A stretch of DNA of 6,684 bases, taken from NCBI GenBank assembly GCA_020844525.1, contig JAJGAH010000143.1:1-6684 (forward strand), read 5' to 3'. The stretch's first letter is position 1, and every line of letters begins with the position of its first letter. A program made the position numbers and the translations under genes. The DNA comes from Eubacterium sp. GTDB lineage: Bacteria; Bacillota; Clostridia; Lachnospirales; Lachnospiraceae. Under the pieces are notes generated by a model. It was not told the origin of the DNA, did no database searches, and saw only the letters and a list, made by a program, of their open reading frames with translations. Shown piece after piece: positions 5,759 through 6,684 of this stretch.

Positions 5759-6684
5759 ATGATGAACTACAAGAAGTATCAGAAACAATACTATATGCCG
5801 TCAGTCGCTTGTAATGACTGGGTAAAGAAGGATGCCATCGACAAGGCACCGGTATGGTGCTCTGTCGATCTTCGGGATGGCAACCAGGCACTTGTGATCC
5901 CGATGGACCTCGATACGAAGATTGAGTTCTTCAAGATGCTCTGTGAGGTGGGGTTCAAGGAGATTGAGGTTGGATTCCCAGCCGCTTCCGAGACAGAGTT
6001 TGTCTTCCTCCGCCGTCTGATTGAGGAAAACCTGATTCCGGACGATGTTACAGTACAGGTGCTGACACAGGCCAGGGAGCATATCATCAAGCGGACATTC
6101 GAGGCGCTGAAGGGGTGCAAGAATGCCATTGTGCATGTCTATAACTCCACTTCTTTCGCGCAGCGGCAGCAGGTCTTCAAAAAGGACAAGGAGCACATCA
6201 AGCAGATTGCGGTTGAGGGAGCAACGCTTCTGAAAAAACTTACGGAGGAGGCCGGCGAGAACTATCGTTTTGAGTACAGTCCGGAAAGCTTTACAGGAAC
6301 AGAACCGGAATACGCTCTTGAGGTCTGCAACGCCGTTCTGGACGTATGGCAGCCGACTGCAGACCGGAAAGCTATCATCAACCTTCCCAGCACTGTGGAG
6401 CTCTCCATGCCTCACGTCTATGCCCAGCAGGTAGAGTACATGAGTAAAAACCTGAAATACCGTGACAATGTGGTGCTCTCTCTTCATCCCCATAACGACC
6501 GCGGTTCCGGTGTTGCGGATGCCGAGCTTGGCGTACTTGCAGGTGCAGACCGTGTAGAAGGCACTCTGTTTGGTAACGGTGAGAGAACAGGAAATGTAGA
6601 TATCATCACGCTGGCGATGAACCTTTATATGCAGGGCACGGATCCAAAGATGCATTTTGACAACATGCCGGAGATCTGCCGGAA
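5759..6684 (+). CDS. leuA: 2-isopropylmalate synthase (LeuA, fungal/actinobacterial type), 3' end cut by window edge
   Basis: Condenses acetyl-CoA with 2-oxoisovalerate to 2-isopropylmalate, the first committed step of leucine synthesis in the cytoplasm. Seen: 308 codons of the catalytic TIM-barrel domain, open to the edge. Metal and active-site motifs are intact: DLRDGNQAL (R39, D40), HPHNDRG (H243, H245) and GNGERTGN (N279), lining up with the metal ligands Asp81, His285, His287 and Asn321 known for M. tuberculosis Leu[13 protein letters not shown] and YNSTSFAQR are also typical. The N-terminus ([12 protein letters not shown], then [16 protein letters not shown]) marks the yeast/actinobacterial LeuA class rather than the E. 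coli class. That class usually has ~550-640 aa, so the C-terminal leucine-feedback domain lies outside. Start: ATG at 5759 with AGGAGG 9 nt upstream. Expression is controlled by the leucine T-box, and an inverted-repeat element sits between the T-box terminator and this start. Whether other leu genes follow cannot be seen. Confidence 0.95.
   Translation, partial: MMNYKKYQKQYYMPSVACNDWVKKDAIDKAPVWCSVDLRDGNQALVIPMDLDTKIEFFKMLCEVGFKEIEVGFPAASETEFVFLRRLIEENLIPDDVTVQVLTQAREHIIKRTFEALKGCKNAIVHVYNSTSFAQRQQVFKKDKEHIKQIAVEGATLLKKLTEEAGENYRFEYSPESFTGTEPEYALEVCNAVLDVWQPTADRKAIINLPSTVELSMPHVYAQQVEYMSKNLKYRDNVVLSLHPHNDRGSGVADAELGVLAGADRVEGTLFGNGERTGNVDIITLAMNLYMQGTDPKMHFDNMPEICR

Noticed and set aside
5801..6655. 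284-aa frame antisense to leuA
   Set aside because: It is a shadow of leuA, whose catalytic motifs are all intact on the plus strand.

Overview
The window reads as a chromosomal segment of a low-to-moderate GC Firmicute, most likely a clostridial gut-type bacterium (Lachnospiraceae-like). This is an inference from four things: strong AGGAGG-type ribosome binding sites, a leucine T-box riboswitch, a paired LmrCD/BmrCD-type ABC exporter, and long LeuA of the fungal/actinobacterial type. No phage, plasmid, CRISPR or rRNA/tRNA genes were seen.

Layout. Positions 1-2935 (minus strand) carry a two-gene operon for a heterodimeric ABC exporter. The upstream gene (583 aa) is complete. The downstream gene overlaps it by one base and runs off the left edge before its ATPase domain. 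The complete subunit has Asp at the catalytic-Glu position and Gln at the switch-His position, as expected for the subunit that builds the degenerate ATP site of such heterodimers. Positions 2936-3530 are a gene-free divergent intergenic region. It holds candidate promoters for both directions, a 12-bp direct repeat, a purine-rich tandem array of 30-bp units, and a hairpin with a T-tract just before the next gene. Positions 3531-5063 (plus strand) encode a full-length PutP-type sodium/proline symporter.

Positions 5064-5758 form a long regulatory region for leuA. It starts with short 22-bp repeats, then a good sigma-A-type promoter (TTGACA, 17 bp, TATGGT). Next comes a complete leucine T-box leader with specifier loop, GNUG motif, stem III, a T-box with AGAG in place of AGGG and the matching CTCT change, and a strong intrinsic terminator. 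Between that terminator and the leuA ribosome binding site lies an unexpected element of about 135-145 bp with near-perfect terminal inverted repeats. It can fold as a three-way junction and looks like a MITE-like insertion. leuA (2-isopropylmalate synthase, first committed step of leucine synthesis) begins at 5759 and is cut by the right edge.

The genes form three separate transcription units: export, proline/sodium uptake and leucine synthesis. Nothing in the sequence ties them into one pathway. The most interesting item is the inverted-repeat element inserted in the leuA leader, directly after and partly sharing bases with the T-box terminator.
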